64,000 nt of DNA from Siphonodentalium dalli (Eukaryota; Mollusca; Scaphopoda; Gadilida; Siphonodentaliidae), in NCBI GenBank assembly GCA_032622095.1, contig CP136066.1, positions 51,248,911-51,312,910 on the forward strand, given 5' to 3'. The position numbers were made by a program, and so were the translations under genes. The notes below the pieces were generated by a model. It saw only the letters and a list, made by a program, of their open reading frames with translations. It was not told the DNA's origin and did not search any database. Positions 44,403-56,518 of the stretch are shown piece after piece. How positions within the stretch are numbered: the stretch's first letter is position 1; every line of letters begins with the position of its first letter.

Positions 44403-45654
44403 TCCAACACTGGCAATGCTGAAACAGAACATATCCATGCTACGTCAACTCTTTCTATATTAAATACTCACTGGTGAGTAGTTATCACTTTGTTAAGGTA
44501 ATATTGAACTTATTATCTAAACATTTTACATAAATAAATATAAATTATTCTGCCATTGTATTATGATTCCATATGACTGCAGTCTGCTCATATATCCTTA
44601 ACATCCCGCTAAATAAATAATAGACTGCTGCCATGTATACCTTAATAACTGAATGGGGGGGGGGGACAATTTACTATAGAAAGGGATACACTGACCCAAA
44701 AATATGCAAAAACCTTTATCCAAACTCACCAATTACTAAATCGAACAATATTTCCTCCACGAATCAAATCAGTCCATTGTGAATATATGTGAACATACCA
44801 GCTAAAACAGGCTCCCTTTGGGATCATTTGTTCAGCGTCGGAGGGCCCTGAGACAGATCCTACTATTTTATATATATTGTCATAGTATTACGCTACTGCA
44901 ATATTTCCTCGGGCATATAGGTTCATATTGGAACTAAATATTGACATTGCTTCATAGAAAACACATCTATTAAGAGCGTACACCTTATGCTGAAATTGGC
45001 CCATAGTGAGCGTATTTGTTTTTTTGTTATTTAATTAAATTTGTTTAAATCAACATTTAGAAAAAACTAACGCCGTTATAACCTCCGCCGGGGTACCCCG
45101 AATCACCACACACAAAAAATTTCAGGTACGTATGGCATTTTTTCCCTTTCGATCATTTTTTGTACCCACTCACCCCCACCGCCAATTTTTTGTCCGTTTT
45201 CGGCAGTTTTTTCCGACCATTTTTTGACACCCACCCCCCTTTTAACACTAAAACAGAGATTTTCGATGGGAAATTCACTGTAAACAGCTGTATATGAATT
45301 TCTGTGCATACTATTTATCATGGATGTTAACATGGACATGTAAATAGGAATGAGTCATTTTGAGGTCATTCGGCCAAAAAAACATGGCTGCCAGCGGCCA
45401 TCTTGGATTTCAATATTTGCAACAAAATACAACACGATAACTGCCTGCAGTCAGTTTACCAGTTAGAATTACATTATTTCTCTCATTCAAAGTAGTTTTG
45501 AAGCCCAACTCATTGCCAAAACACTAAAAAACAAGTAGGAATTTTTTTTTTTAGTCGCGGAAAAAATTGCTTGTTGGTGGCTTTGACCACCCACCCACCC
45601 CGGCATACGTGCCGGAATTTTTTTTTTCACCCCCCCCCCGGTTCAAATAGTTAT
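44403..45654. other. Non-coding DNA with C/G homopolymer runs
   Basis: Contains CCACCCCCCTTTTAACAC-like low-complexity sequence, runs of G (44655-44665) and C (45632-45640), and a relative of the 320-bp repeat near 44900-45000 (TAGGTTCATATTGGA, AAGAGCGTACACC). No gene recognised. Confidence 0.45.
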
Positions 45655-45936
45655 TTTTACAAATAATATATATCTAAATTGACAACACCGTCATTCTAAT
45701 ATATTAATTAAACGCAGTGACTGCCGATGGCGAAATCGTTTTCGTTAGTTTATCGCCGATAAATGCGTCCATATTCGAGTAGTAACTATTTACAACTCAG
45801 CGTAGTTCAGACAATGTTTTCTATGGAGTGTTATGGTCGATTTGCTTGAAATGTTCGGTGATGTTAGTAGAATGCTACATCCCCCAGTTGGCGTTGCACC
45901 TGAATACTAACTTATCAGTTTCATATGTCTTTAAGC
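45655..45936. repeat. About 370-bp dispersed repeat, copy 3 (truncated)
   Basis: Shares TGACAACACCGTCATTCTAA, GATGGCGAAATCGTTTTCGT and GATGTTAGTAGAATGCTACA with copies 1 and 2 but lacks their left end. Confidence 0.8.
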
Positions 45937-45999
45937 TTTTATTAGAAAAAAAGTAAGCATTTTTTTTTACATTGTTCTTTTGCTGTTCCGGTCGCTGTA

Positions 46000-46610
46000 A
46001 TCCAGCCGAGGGGGTGTTAGTCCCATCGAGCACTGTAGGTTGTCGGTAGCTTCACTGTCCCAGCAGGTGTTGTTGCCTCGTCGGTGAACTCTCGTTATGT
46101 GGTATCCGGAGTCCGGGGTGCTCTAAAGGGATGACTGACGTTGTGGTAAAATCATCAAAGGAGAAGACCTACCGACTGAAAGCGGTCCGGTGGTCCTGGT
46201 CACTTTAATCTAGCTGTTCCTGTCTTCTCCTGGCATCATCCCGTTGGCGTCATAAAGTGCGTCTTCCCTCGCTGGATTCAAGCATCCAGGTCTGCATCCG
46301 CGCTGGTGGTCCAAAAGCAGGAGACGGGCAGACATTCCAGCGAAGTACTGCCCTCCTATCTTCCAACAGAGACGACCCGACAACCAAAATATGAGATCAA
46401 AGCGGGACCCAAACTAATCCGTGGCATACATAATAGCCGAGTAATCACACTGGGTACCAGCGTTAACAAAGCCGAACCTTGCTATTACAGGAGATAAACC
46501 GGTGAGTGACCTGTGCTGGGCCGACGGTCTGTGGCGTACACGAATGTACGATCCTCTCATGCCGGCGACTCCGGCACGACAAATGTTTTAAAGTGCCGAA
46601 AAGGTTTTCC
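46000..46610. other. GC-rich retroelement-like remnant
   Basis: Composition is clearly higher in GC than its surroundings, with motifs such as GGAGAAGACCTACCGACTGA and CATGCCGGCGACTCCGGCAC. This resembles 5' or ORF1 regions of retroelements, but no protein motif could be identified. Confidence 0.3.
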
Positions 46611-46614
46611 AGGT

Positions 46615-46895
46615 GACAACGCAACATATCTTCACGCATATTGAGTCATATCCGATATTTCGTTTTATGCCCGGGCCGCAGTGAAAACACATGTTAAAGA
46701 GCGTACACCTGAAAAGTCGTGGGTTAACGTATATGTGTCATTGTCCGCACATATATAATCTGCTTAAAATCGCCTCATTATGGATCGATAATGTGACTAA
46801 AATGCTCTCATTTTCAGCATATTATCGACCCAAAATGGGGGCAATTCTAAGCAGATTAACTACCTAAAATAAGTTCTTTATAAGCAGATAGTGTG
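46615..46895. repeat. About 320-bp dispersed repeat, copy 3
   Basis: Blocks TTTCGTTTTATGC, GGGCCGCAGTGAAAACACAT, AAAGAGCGTACACCTGAAAA and the inverted GCCTCATTATGGATCGATAA/ATTATCGACCCAAAATGG. Confidence 0.8.
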
Positions 46896-47269
46896 CGGGT
46901 TATCGGGAGAACCGGCTGGACGAGGAACCCTCGTTTAAGGATACACGCAACTGTGTCAAGTATAAACTGGGTGACCGCGTGTCCCAGCGATGTGATTGAA
47001 CGCATAATTAATATGCCGTTACGTGTCGTGTACATAAGTATTAATGTGGTAATCTGTGTGGTACCGTTGTCAGCCAGTGTCCTGTAATTGTAGTCGATAA
47101 TTGGTGTACGTGACGTGACATTCGTGCTCCAGTTGCCTGACATGTTCACATCACATTGGTCACCCCTGCCGCTGTCTTTGATGTAGAGATGGGTACTTTA
47201 CCTCAACCGACACCGGAATACCATCAAGAACCGATGTCCCACATCTAGTGTTACAACAACTATACATGT

Positions 47270-47500
47270 ACCCTGTGCCAATGCATTCTCTTATATATGC
47301 GAGTCGACCATAGGTCGCCTCGCATATATAAGAGAATGCATTGGCTTAACACATTACAAATTATAAAATTGTTAAAGAATGTAAGAAAAAATGGTAAAAA
47401 GTGCATTAGGTCGACTCGCATATATAAGAGAATGCATTGGCACAGGGCATAACTATAACCATCACAATGTGGTCAATGAGCCGGTTCCAATAGTTAGGTC
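47270..47500. mobile_element. Partial hairpin cassette
   Basis: CCCTGTG, a complete hairpin (47278-47344), a spacer, then half a hairpin (47408-47441) and CACAGGGCATAACTATAACC. The right part is the reverse complement of the internal segment of the TTAA MITE at 607-1013, so this is an inverted, truncated relative. Confidence 0.7.
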
Positions 47501-47579
47501 GACCAACGAGCTGATGGCTTCATCCAAAATTATGAGCGAGTAAACAAAATCTGCAATATCATCAGCTAAACAAATCCGC

Positions 47580-47890
47580 CGCCAGCGGAATCAGGGACGC
47601 CGAAGTCACCTCAGATGTCCATGTCGTCGACTTCATATCCAACCGAAGTAGGGCCGTCGATGTCGCCCGGACGTCCCTGTCGCCATATTTGTGGCGGATA
47701 TGGACACACTACCACCAAGGACACTGGAATACATCACAGCCCGGTGTCCCCATCTCAACCAGTAATAACAACAGCGACTCCACCTACTCAGCTACGTCGA
47801 CTGCTGAGGTGATCAAGAAAGCTCAGGGGATACTAGTGGACACAAGATTCGAAGACGCAGCTAGAATACAGAACAGACAACGATAGACCA
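47580..47890 (+). pseudogene. Possible gag/ORF1-like remnant
   Basis: Two overlapping frames give PCRHICGGYGHTTTKD, which looks like a worn CCHC zinc knuckle, and then a stretch ending AARIQNRQR. The region is GC-richer than its flanks. The assignment to a retroelement is tentative. Confidence 0.3.
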
Positions 47891-48382
47891 ACAACGAAAG
47901 TCAAGAAAATGAAAATTGATAAGTTATGTCAAGTGCAACCATTTCGTGACCCATCCCAACATTACCAGCGTGGGTTGTAGGAAAGGTCATATTTCCCTTT
48001 CATAACAACCTTCCGGGCCTCTCCCCAAACTACTAATAAAGACGAAGTACCTAACAATCGTGATCGCCCACTCTTCGCATACAAAGAACCGAGGGGGCGT
48101 TGACATAATTATGGGTGTGTATCGGCAGAACGTGATTTCCTGTCAAGAGAAGCCAATGTGGCTCTCTGAATTAATTGTTCTTGATACCACCAGGTTTATA
48201 GATATGTACATGTACATTCTCTAATATACCTCAGTATTAGAGATGCCCCATTTTCTCTGTAGGACGAGTAAAGCATAACAATAATTGTAATAACTCATTG
48301 GTACATGTATGCCGTGATCACTAAGATCTCCATATACCAAGGTCGGGAAACCTACAACATAATGTGCGCGAAAAAGGCGACA

Positions 48383-49479
48383 AGATGAGGCCCCCACCCC
48401 CCTTTTCGTACGCCGTATTCCATGTCCTGTTATGAGGTACGCCGTATTCCGGCCCCTCTCTTAGAAGGTATTCGGTATTCCAAAAATACCGGTATTCGTA
48501 CGCCGACCTTCCAAAAATGATCATAATAATAATAATATAAATGCGATTTTTGTCACAATAAATTCACGGTTTGACATGCAGATCGGCGATCATCGTCATT
48601 TTAGACGTGGACACTGCGGGATGACCGGCGTTTTACTATCATGTTGCCTTTTAGATCCTTTTATCATCAATAAATTATCTTATCTGATCTTAACTGGTAC
48701 TCCGTATTCCATATGGCTGTTAACTGGTATTCCGTATTCCACCCTCTGTGTTAATTGATATTCCGTATTCCAGGGGGGGGGGGGGGTGGGGGTGGGGGGC
48801 ATCCAAGATGTCTCACACGTATAGAACGGAGTATTCATCGTTTGCTTCAGCAAAATATTATCGTGGAAATAGGTTCATATTGGACAAAATTATTCAAACA
48901 GGTTCATATGTACTTCCGTTAGATGGCGCGGGCTACAATTAAAAACATAAAGAGCGCACATCTGGTAAGTCGTGAAATGGTTTATTCATGTTATTTTCCA
49001 ACCTGTGCTCGTGAAAATAAGTCATCACTAAGATCTTCACATATCAGTGTCGGGAGCCAATTGAGTATCAAGTGTTGGTGGTTAACTTGACCGTTGAATA
49101 TGAATATATATACGAGGCCCCCACCCCACCCCCTGGAATACGGAATACCATTTAACAGCCATATGGAATTTTCCAGATAAATTTTCTATTGCCGTACGAA
49201 CGCCGGTCATCCTGCAGTGTCCACGTCTAAAATGATCTAAAATGAAGATGATCGACGATCTGTATGTCAAACCGTGAATTTATTGTGACAAAAATCGCAT
49301 TTATATTATTATTATGATCATTTTTTGGAAGGTGTCGAAGGTCGGAGTACGAATACCGGTATTTTTGGAATACCGAATACCTCCTAACAGAGGGGCCGGA
49401 ATACGGCGTACCTCATAACAGGGCATGGAATACGGCGTACGAAGGAAGGGGGGGGGGGGGGTGGGGTGGGGGCCTCATA
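48383..49479. mobile_element. 1.1-kb fold-back element
   Basis: Inverted arms of about 400 bp share GAGGCCCCCACCCC, TACGCCGTATTCC, GGTATTCGGTATTCCAAAAA, TGTCACAATAAATTCACGGT, TTGACATGCAGATCG and GTGGACACTGC, around a centre near 48780-49100. GGTATTCCGTATTCC units are repeated within the arms. No coding capacity. G/C homopolymers at 48773-48800 and 49450-49470 may be collapsed or expanded in the assembly. Confidence 0.85.
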
Positions 49480-49527
49480 TATACGTGTTCAATTGACTTC
49501 GGTCACCACTTTTCGAGGTTGTGAAAT

Positions 49528-50010
49528 TTGAACGACAAGATCTCTTTACACGGACATGGCTCATTCGAGATTTCAAATTTTATTGATAAAATGTTGATAA
49601 ATACACGAAATATAAATATACAGGCTTCAGTTGTTCTAAAAAATACATGCTATGGTGACAGCCATTTTCCAGCTGTTTTCAATTTTTCGGACAGAAATGA
49701 AATAAACGCTCTTTATTTCTACCATATCAAGAATAGACCAACTCGAAACGCTCTTTTCTGCTCCATGGCATGCACATAATTGTTGTTTGCGTGGGACTCA
49801 AACATCGTGTTCAAAGTTGTATTTATATTTATTGGACATATGATGCCCGTAGAAAGGTTGTTCAACTATTTATCGACCTATTTCGATATCGGGGAAAAGA
49901 TCAGAAGCGAATAAGTGTTTATCTGAGCGCAATCTGCCATACGGCTTTAAAAAGTTTGGTTAATTGGATGTCGAATAGGACCGTGGAATTGTGGAAACCA
50001 ACGATATTTC
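49528..50010. repeat. Old dispersed repeat, copy 1
   Basis: Shares with 56385-56640 plus 57830-58080 the blocks AAAAAATACATGCTATGGT/CACAGCC, AACGCTCTTTATT, CGCTCTTTTCTGCTCCATG, ACACATAATTGTTGTTTG and GTGTTCAAAGTTGTA. Reading frames are open over part of it, but no motif is recognised. Confidence 0.7.
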
Positions 50011-50993
50011 ATTGCTGATCTTTAGATGTGGGAGATCGATATAAGTTAGTTTTAGTTATTTCATATCCATGTAGCGTGGATGAATATAATCAGGGAAATG
50101 ATAAAAAGCCCTCACTTATGTTAAATGAGATACGACTTGATTTCGATGAGAGAATGCATTGTTTCTTGACAGTTATCCGATTGATAGCATTACGTAGTGT
50201 TGTCATATGGGACAAACTAGATCGAAGATATGTCACAGTTCTAAGCTGACTTAGATTTCTGTCTCCATTTGTGATGAAAAACAGTTTGGCCAAATGAAAT
50301 GTTTTGTGCCCACTTTCGAAAAAAGTTACCATTGGCCACTTTGGCCACCGACGGCGCGAACACGGCTAATGTTATTAGCCACACTCCACCACTAGACTTA
50401 CGGGCAGAAATAAACTCCACCGGGAAGTGTTAAATAAAAAAAGAAAAAAAGAAGGTATTTTAAACACGTGATGTGGAGGGGGGGGGGGGGGCGTAAATTT
50501 GTTAGTGATTGAACTGAACAGCTACCACATCCTTGATCGTTTATGGTTTCTCGAAAGATAGAAAGAGTTAATTACAATCGGTTGTATAATAATAGTTGTG
50601 AATTAATTTGAAGCCACTTGGCGATTTGTGCTCCAAAATACGCCTAATAATATTCGCTTTTAATTTTTCCCGGTATCCAAATTGGTCGCTAAATACTTGA
50701 ATACCTTTCTACAACTATGGACACAATGCTTGGGTCCATACCAGACAAACGGCCATTTGCATGGTATATAGCAGAAAGGAGAATTCCATGTTAGACTATT
50801 CCTGACATGGTAGACATAAAGCGCGTTTGTTTAATTTCTGTGAGGAGAAAAATGTAAACGGCTGAACAATGGCTGTGAAAGTATTGTTTAGATCATAGGA
50901 ATCCGGTATATCAATATTTCGTGTCAACCTATATATCTTATACCTCCTTCCAAATTACGTAGACATAATTTGGAAGCTCTAGTGAGCCATATC

Positions 50994-53900
50994 CACCCCC
51001 GTGTACGTGGTACGGCCAAAGCCGAGGATACGGCCAAAGCCGAGGAAATGGGAAAGTCATTTTCACGTATATGATATGGGGATATGTTTGTTTCTCATTG
51101 TAAAACAGACATCGAGCATCGTATGTGTATGACCACACGAAGCAGAAGTATTGATCCACCAGTTGTCAATCAGTTTTCCCAGATCAGACCATTAATTTTG
51201 TTTTGGCGAATTTTTTCAATGGTGTTTTTGCTTTTGCTCACTCAAATTTTCGAGAACATCCATTCACTAGTATAGTTCCTGGACTTCCACGCTTCCAAAA
51301 CAAATGCCGGTATATAGTTGAATCTGTCAATGAAGCATAGGATTTGACAGAATTTTAAAAATCCGTGTCGTTCTCAATATCCGCGCGATATGAAGGGACC
51401 ACTGTCGGTCCAGACAGATCCGAAAGGCACAGATGAAGATCCGACCAAACGCCGAGTTTCTGTGCAGTAAATATGCGTATTACTTAAGGAGTTCTGGTGA
51501 GTTTTCGAGTGTGTATGTTTATCTGAGACTGATCAATTGGACTGCGAATGACATCGGAAATATGAATCCATAAGATATACGAAATATTGTGTGCATATAT
51601 ATTATGAATATGTTTCAATTGACATTAATTGAACATCCATCTCAGCATTCAGATTTGCGATCTCAAGAACGTGAATGAATGATAACGCGATGCCTTGATC
51701 ACTCGCACGTGAATGCTGCCGTTCGCATGCATGCAGCTAATCGGATATTCGTTTAGTATTAACATGCTTGGAGTTTGTATATAGACCACACATGCCGCAC
51801 GACACGGCGTATCAACGATTTGTTATAATCATGTTTATTGTACAGACTTTATGACTCGTTCCCACTCGAGTAGACCGTTACGCGACAATGAAACTGAATC
51901 ATCTTATCGAATATACATATATCGTATATTGCTCCAAATTATGCAATTCTGGCATTTTTAAGAGTCATCAGATAAAATTGTAACGAGTCTATCTATGTTA
52001 ACACACTAAACATCCGAACATATATGTACACACACAACAAAGTTATTTATATTTATAATAAACACTTCACTGTGGAACATGTGTATACTGCCATGATTGT
52101 TATGTGCATATGTAAATTACACTATATAGTTTATAACTTTTCTAATTCAGTACTATAGGACAACATATTTAGTGGGCATAATATTTACACAAGACTTCAT
52201 TATGTTATCGTATAGGTTGCATGTACTGTAATTTATATGTATGTTTAACCGAAATGAATCTTATCTTATCAGGGTCTCCGTCCTGAGTTTGGTTTACGGT
52301 TTTAACCAAAATTGTTATGGATGTTCAGCGTCACGATGACTTTCAATTCGTATTGTTTGCAGATTTAGTCTTCGGCTTGTTAAGTTCTAGAATTATTCTT
52401 TTTCACCTATTTTGAAAAAACGTAATATCGCTAATATTTGCACACAACAATCTAAATGAAATTGTGCATAAATCTCCACCATTTTTGGAACTATTACATG
52501 GGTTCATCGTATATACATGTTTTGTTGTTTTGGTAGATTCAATATGTTAACGTTATCATTCTTAGTTTAATGCGGTCAGAATTGATTCTTGTTTCGATTA
52601 ATGGTCTGCAGATATAACCGAAACAAATTATACAACGCCCAGCGTGTTATATATGGTAACTTATAACTGCATAGGCTTAATAGGAATATTTATTTCTCAT
52701 AATGCCACGCGTTATTTCATAAGAGAGTCGCCAAAGTAGACAGTACAATTAAAACGACCGCAAAAGTTTGATATTATTTCCGACAACCAAGTCATACAGT
52801 CGCTGTGACACGTTGTCACTCAAAACAATCTAATTATCGTGTAATCAAATAATGTAATAAATTCGTCGATGTTGATTTGCCAGTGGATCTGTATGCACGC
52901 ACTGTTCAATTAAACAACATTTGCAACACGTGGCCTTGTTTATTTCGACTGTATCACGAGTTGTTGGTTTCAATTTCAATTCTATGCACATGTTGACATA
53001 TATTGGTACTTATGGTACTTGGTATTGTCAGGGCAGTACTACCCGAAGCAATGATGGTGCAATAAGGGGTCTTTTTTAAAACAATGTTTCCGTCTGACAT
53101 GTGTATTCAAATCACGCTTTCTCCTAAATGTGTGTCCTCACTCCGAACAGAGGCTGTGATATGCATGCTTGGAGCGATTGTGGCTCGTTAATTCTTCTTC
53201 TGTTGAAAAAAACTGAGTGCACGCCGAACATTTCGGGGATTCGTCACCAACATGTATTTTAAGATGCCGCTTTAGGTTGTAATTTGTAGAAAAATATTTT
53301 CCGCACAAGTCGCATCTGGCTTTCCCTAACGCTTCCTCTATAGGCACAATTTCCAATGGCGCGTCTGATTCAGACATGGTGTTTCATAATACTAAATTCG
53401 AGATGCCACAAAATATCCGCGCAACACATAAGGGGCCGGATGAATTGACCGATCAAGGGATTAATTATACTTTAATTAAGCCTTCAGTGCCCGGTGATTT
53501 TATGCGGACCGGCTGTTTTTGCTTTGTTCACAGACAGAGATAATTGTTGTGATTATAGCTCAACTCGTGCAAACATTCACGATACCCGATGATGAGTATA
53601 ACGTGTCATGCATCATAAATTTATTTGTCTTCAAGGAGAGTATTTGTTTTGTTGTGGGGGGTCTTAACCTCTGTCAAACCATTCAACAGAGAAAACTGTA
53701 TACAATAGCACATGGTGGCAGTCAGGCGAGAAATTTCCAATGATAATTCTTATACAAAACATCACAAGAAAAAAAGATAAATATTTATACGTGCTCTATC
53801 CGCGAACACACTAGGCTACAATTGCATAATTTGGAGCAAAACGATATATGTATATTCTTTCGGTTTCATTGTCGCGTAACGGTCTACTCGAGTGAGAACG

Positions 53901-54759
53901 AGTCATAAAGTCTGTACAATAAACATGATTATAACAAATCGTTAATACGCCGTGTCGTCCGGCATGTGTGGTATAAATACAAACTCCAAGCATGTTAATA
54001 TACTAAACGAATATCCGATTAGCTGCATGCATGCGAACGCCGCGAAAGCATTCACGTGCGTGTGATCAAGGCATCGCGTTATCATTCATTCACGTTTTTG
54101 AGATCGCAAATCTGAATGCTGAGATGGATGTTCAATTAATTTCAATTGAAACATATTCATAATATATATGCACACAATATTTCGAATATCTTATGGATTC
54201 ATATTTTCGATCCAATTGATCAGTCTCAGATTCACATAAACACTCGAAAACTCATCAGAACTCCTTAAGTAATACGCATATTTACTGCACAGAAACTCGG
54301 CGTTTGGTCGGATCTTCATCTGTGCCTTTCGGATCTTTCTGGACCGACAGTGGTCCCTTCATATCGCGCGGATATTGAGAACGACGTGGATATTTTAAAT
54401 TCTGTCAAATCCTATGCTTCATTGACAGATTCAACTATATAACGGCATTTGTTTTGGAAGCGTGGAAGTCCAGGAACTATACTAGTGAATGGATGTTCTC
54501 GAAAAATTGATTGAGCAAAAGCAAAAACACCATTGAAAAAATTCGCCGAAAAAAAAAATAATGGTCTGATCTGGGAAAACTGATTGACAACTGGTGGATA
54601 AATACTTCTGCTTCGTGTGGTCATACACATACGATGCTCGATGTCTGTTTTACAATGAGAAACAAACATATCCCCATATCATATACGTGAAAATGACTTT
54701 CCCGTTTCCTCGGCTTTGGCCGTATCCTCGGCTTTGGCCGTACCACGTACACGGGGGTG
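50994..54759. repeat. 3.8-kb inverted repeat with 0.95-kb arms around a C2H2 gene
   Basis: Left arm 50994 to about 51950 and right arm about 53817 to 54759 are near-identical in reverse complement. Both end in CACCCCCGTGTACGTGGTAC at the outside, followed by a duplicated GGCCAAAGCCGAGGA motif. The 1.87-kb centre is unique and holds the C2H2 ORF at 53138-53377. No clear target-site duplication was seen. ORFs inside the arms have no recognised domain. Confidence 0.9.
53138..53377 (-). CDS. Small two-finger C2H2 zinc-finger protein (79 residues)
   Basis: ATG at 53377, TGA at 53138. After a 20-residue acidic leader come two C2H2 fingers: CDLCGKYFSTNYNLKRHLKIH (residues about 22-42) and CSACTQFFSTEEELTSHNRSKH (about 50-71), both with complete C-x2-C-x12-H-x3/4-H spacing, joined by a six-residue linker. 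The protein ends eight residues later. It is a complete single-exon ORF and lies in the unique centre of a long inverted repeat. It could be an independent small gene, cargo of a mobile element, or an exon of a larger zinc-finger gene. DNA or RNA binding is inferred from the fingers only. Confidence 0.7.
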   Translation of the reverse strand: MSESDAPLEIVPIEEALGKARCDLCGKYFSTNYNLKRHLKIHVGDESPKCSACTQFFSTEEELTSHNRSKHAYHSLCSE

Positions 54760-54869
54760 ATGTCTGTTTAAGTAGATCAGTATAACGGACATAGAAGTGT
54801 TGTCGGTTAAGAGACGGTTTCTCCTGTAATTGTTCCCCAGTTTGGAGAATCAGACCCCGTAACAACTCG

Positions 54870-55586
54870 TTGTTTTCTATTATGATCGTATGATTTAAAC
54901 CACAATACCAGATTATCGCTGATGCATATTATCCGTTGTAAATACTTTTGTCAACATATTTGCTTATATTGAAAAATAGCAAACGACTGGCATGCATTGT
55001 CTGGTGACTTGGGCAAGTGGTGATATAATGTCACATAGCTGCTGTTGCTGAATCTACTAGTATGAATCCTGACCGGCTTTGTCGGAAGATAAGACATGAG
55101 GTGCTTAGCTAAATAAGGATATATTGGTCGGTAATTCTCTGGATGGCTCAGTCTCCGTTTGTTATGAATTTGCACTTTTTACGTGTGCCTTCTCTCTTGT
55201 TTATTCTACTGGAATGTATGCGTTCAACAGATGGGATACTTATACTGGGACAATTGTTTCAAAACCAGTCGATTTATTTGATCCGGCCACAATGCTTTAG
55301 GCAACATTGATTTACGATATATCACAGAATTATAAACGTAGATGAAATTCAATCAATTTTGAGTTTATTTGTTTTATTTGGGCATTGCTGGCGATTATTT
55401 AGTTATATTTATGGAGGCGGTGTTGCAAAATAATCGTTAGTATGCTCGCTATATCAATGTCTGATGATGAAATGCTTCCGCCCATGTCAGCTAGCAGTAC
55501 ACGATTTCGAAGAGTTGTAAGGAGGTCGGAAAAATTAAATAATAAGTATATGGGGACATAATTGCCAGTGTAGCATGTGTTAAGTG
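54870..55586. other. Non-coding DNA, nothing recognised
   Basis: Unique AT-rich sequence with no exon or repeat that could be supported. Confidence 0.5.
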
Positions 55587-55820
55587 TGACATTACTAGTT
55601 TACTGGTTTTATGGTTTAATTATTTTATAAAGCTACAAAAGTTCACATAATGTAAGAAATGTGGAAGCGTTACATGATTTTCGTACTTAATGCAAGCCAA
55701 CTCTGACATTACTAGTTTACTGGTTTTAAGGTTTAATTAATTTATAAAGCTACAAAAGTTCACATAATGTAAGAAATGTGGAAGCGTAACATGATTTTCG
55801 TACTTAATGCAAGCCAACTC
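55587..55820. repeat. 117-bp tandem duplication
   Basis: Two units (55587-55703 and 55704-55820) with TGACATTACTAGTTTACTGG and ATGATTTTCGTACTTAATGC. Only a few differences, so recent. Confidence 0.92.
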
Positions 55821-56092
55821 CGTGTGTTTGGTTACAAGAAAATAGCCCGATTTCTTTCCCCTGAATTTTGTCTGCGTTTGCAAGACAATGTTTTGAAATT
55901 TCTACGATTACTTTTTTCTATTTAAATTATTGCTCAGCTATATTATATCCTTTCAGCCATATAAATCTTATTTACTGATATTCGCTCTGTTGTGGTTTGC
56001 CTTTGTGTTTAAATTGGTAAATTTAGTAAACAAAATGGCTAAAATGGGATGTTTTGTGTGTGCAAATCAAATGATTAATTCAGTGACTAATT

Positions 56093-56518
56093 TTGGAACA
56101 AGTTAAAGTACAGACGTTTATACAGATCTGTGCTCTCGGAAATAAAAACAAAATTCATGGGGCTATACCAAGGATACTGGCTCAGCATATATTTGAAGTA
56201 CATGTACGCTACCCCATCCCAAAGATGCCTAAAGTTGCTGAAAATTGTGTATTGCTACCTCTGGGGAGGAATACAGTACGGATTTTGGCAGGACAGTTTA
56301 ATGAAGGTTTTTTCAACCAGTTTGAGTCATTAGTTTCAGAATCTTGCAAGATTTTCTCCATTTGTTGTGGTGACAGATATTTTGAGGCTCACAAAAAAAA
56401 CCCTGCGACTTCTATTCTACACGACATTAAAACGGACAGCTCATTCAAATTTACAAAGTATGTCGTAAGTTGGAAGGAGGTACAAGTAAGACAGGTTGAC
56501 AATTACCGGAAATATTGA
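56093..56518 (+). CDS. Hypothetical open frame upstream of an old repeat (141 codons)
   Basis: Open frame of ordinary composition (Cys, Phe and Lys rich, no low complexity). It has no ATG near its start, so if real it would be an internal or terminal exon. Its 3' part overlaps the old dispersed repeat shared with 49528-50010, where a related but diverged frame is open. That suggests a remnant of a mobile-element protein. No domain is recognised. Confidence 0.25.
   Translation: MEQVKVQTFIQICALGNKNKIHGAIPRILAQHIFEVHVRYPIPKMPKVAENCVLLPLGRNTVRILAGQFNEGFFNQFESLVSESCKIFSICCGDRYFEAHKKNPATSILHDIKTDSSFKFTKYVVSWKEVQVRQVDNYRKY

Noticed and set aside
50994-54759. Polinton/Maverick or adintovirus
   Set aside because: No polymerase B, integrase, ATPase or capsid-like ORF is present, and the ends do not show the expected AG start or a 6-bp duplication. 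Only the long inverted arms are similar.
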